Source of the DNA: an uncultured Clostridia bacterium
GTDB lineage: Bacteria > Bacillota > Clostridia > Oscillospirales > Oscillospiraceae
Assembly: GCA_945635805.1 (NCBI GenBank)
Contig: CALZCW010000005.1
Coordinates: 1-13,506 of the forward strand
Reading direction: 5' to 3'
Length of the DNA: 13,506 nt
How positions within the stretch are numbered: position 1 is the stretch's first letter; every line of letters begins with the position of its first letter. The notes beneath the pieces were generated by a model. It was not told the DNA's origin and made no database searches. It saw nothing but the letters and a program-made list of their open reading frames with translations. Below, piece by piece: positions 12,574 to 13,506 of this stretch. Both the position numbers and the translations under genes were made by a program.

Positions 12574-13506
12574 CTACCGCCGCTCTACCGAACAGGCAGC
12601 GACGGGGCAGCCGCCGTCGGAGAGAATGGTGGCGGCGAAATATCGCATATCGTCCATGGCGTGGTCGTACTCTTTTTTTACCGCGTCCTTTCCGGCCCTG
12701 ACGTCCCAGACGTACTGCTCCATCTCCCGCAGGCAGTCGGCGCAGGTGTCGCAGATGACGAGCTTTCCGTTTTTGAGCAGGTCGGAGGTCCGCCGGATGC
12801 CGGAGAGCACGTCGTTTTCGGCCTTTTTCACCTTCCAGCCCCGCCGCCGCAGCAGCTCCAGAAAGCTGGCGGCCGACGGGTCCACCACCACGGCGGCGAT
12901 GGACCTGCCTCCCGCAAGGTCGGCCAGGGCGTCGGCGTATTCGCCATCGGTCATCTGGCGCATCTCCCGCCGGGAGTCGAAGTAAAACTCCCGCACCCGG
13001 TACCACACGCCGTTTTGCAGGCCCCACAGGCCGAAGGAGGCGGGATTCACCGTGCCGTAGTCGCAGGAGATGTACCATTGGCTGAACTCCCCCCGGGGAA
13101 CGGGCGGCGCGCTGGACGGGTCAAAAAAGTCGTAAACCCGCCCCTCGGCGGCTACCCACTGGCCCAGGACGAAGCGCCGGTAGAACACGCCGGAATAGAG
13201 CCGGGCGTAGCGCTGCCGGATCTGGGGCGAGAGGGAGGGGTTGTCCGCCATGGTAAAGTGGAGGTACAGGGCGTTTCGCTGCTCCGCGTTCAGGATCCAC
13301 TCGTTGTAAAACCAGTGGTAGGGGCCCTCCGGGTTGCAATTGAACCAGAGCCGCGAGCCGGTGACGGAGCATCGGGCGCAGGCCTGCTCCACAAAGCTGC
13401 GGGGCATCAGCGCCACCTCGTCCAGGAGGATCCCGGCAAAGGTGATGCCCTGGATCAGGGAGGAGGAGCTTTCATCCCTGCCGCCGAAGATGTAAAAATC
13501 ATTGGT
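12574..13506 (-). CDS. Phage large terminase subunit, 5' part outside the window
   Basis: 310 codons are visible before the stop; the N-terminal ATPase part continues past the window edge. The visible protein begins within the ATPase domain: FGGRDESSSSL, Walker B GILLDEV (Asp29-Glu30 of the visible part), then the coupling motif FNCNPEGP near 55-62. The RNase H-like nuclease domain follows with Asp149 (ISCDYG), Asp209 (VVVDPSAASF) and the DHAMDD cluster near 281-286. It cuts and packages concatemeric phage DNA through the portal. The pattern fits terminase families of the Terminase_3/PBSX type. The first visible codon is not a start; an internal GTG at 13416 must not be taken as one. The stop is 52 bases before the portal start. 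Confidence 0.93.
   Translation of the reverse strand, partial: TNDFYIFGGRDESSSSLIQGITFAGILLDEVALMPRSFVEQACARCSVTGSRLWFNCNPEGPYHWFYNEWILNAEQRNALYLHFTMADNPSLSPQIRQRYARLYSGVFYRRFVLGQWVAAEGRVYDFFDPSSAPPVPRGEFSQWYISCDYGTVNPASFGLWGLQNGVWYRVREFYFDSRREMRQMTDGEYADALADLAGGRSIAAVVVDPSAASFLELLRRRGWKVKKAENDVLSGIRRTSDLLKNGKLVICDTCADCLREMEQYVWDVRAGKDAVKKEYDHAMDDMRYFAATILSDGGCPVAACSVERR

Noticed and set aside
11370..12701. Long open frame on the plus strand (443 codons) opposite the portal gene
   Set aside because: Antisense shadow of the portal gene in GC-rich DNA; no ribosome site or recognisable domain.
13414..13416. GTG at 13416 as start of the terminase gene
   Set aside because: The frame continues to the window edge with conserved Walker B sequence upstream, so the gene is simply cut by the window.

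Overview
The window looks like chromosomal DNA of a GC-rich, low-branching Firmicutes gut anaerobe of the Oscillospiraceae type (inference). The signs are strong AGGAGG ribosome sites, GC-rich third codon positions in a Firmicutes gene set (Nif3, YebC, zinc-ribbon membrane protein, iron-sulfur cysteine desulfidase), and Firmicutes-style phage head genes. No species can be named from the sequence alone.

Left part, 1-7181, chromosomal. A Nif3-like dinuclear metal protein (153-941) and a YebC/PmpR/TACO1 translation or transcription factor (1012-1749) read rightward, with a clear sigma70-type promoter in front of yebC. A 413-base gene-free stretch (1750-2162) follows. It holds a long hairpin and then a compact cloverleaf of three abutting hairpins closed by an outer stem (1937-2039). 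On the minus strand lies a compact three-gene set: a membrane-anchored XRE-type regulator (5598-5023), a UPF0597/CyuA-type L-cysteine desulfidase (5015-3732) and a membrane-anchored HtrA-like serine protease with a PDZ domain (3680-2163). A 19-base perfect palindrome sits 31 bases upstream of the regulator start and is a good operator candidate. Rightward again come a small PAP2-like membrane protein (5752-6333) and a zinc-ribbon membrane protein (6514-7113) with a near-consensus promoter.

Right part, 7189-13506, minus strand. This is a phage or phage-derived head operon in textbook order: large terminase (cut by the window edge), portal, prohead protease with an apparent nested scaffold gene, decoration-like protein, HK97-fold major capsid, three neck or connector proteins, a tail-tube-like protein and one more small tail or baseplate-like protein. 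It then stops at a bidirectional terminator shared with the chromosomal zinc-ribbon gene. No tape measure, tail chaperone, lysis or integrase gene is visible. The phage operon therefore ends abruptly on the tail side. It may be a decayed prophage, or a head-only element such as a capsid-forming satellite.

The most useful observations are the in-frame internal start that would make a separate scaffold protein inside the protease gene, the head-only architecture, the cysteine-rich insert in the protease, the cloverleaf element, and the regulator/desulfidase/HtrA set with its palindromic operator candidate.
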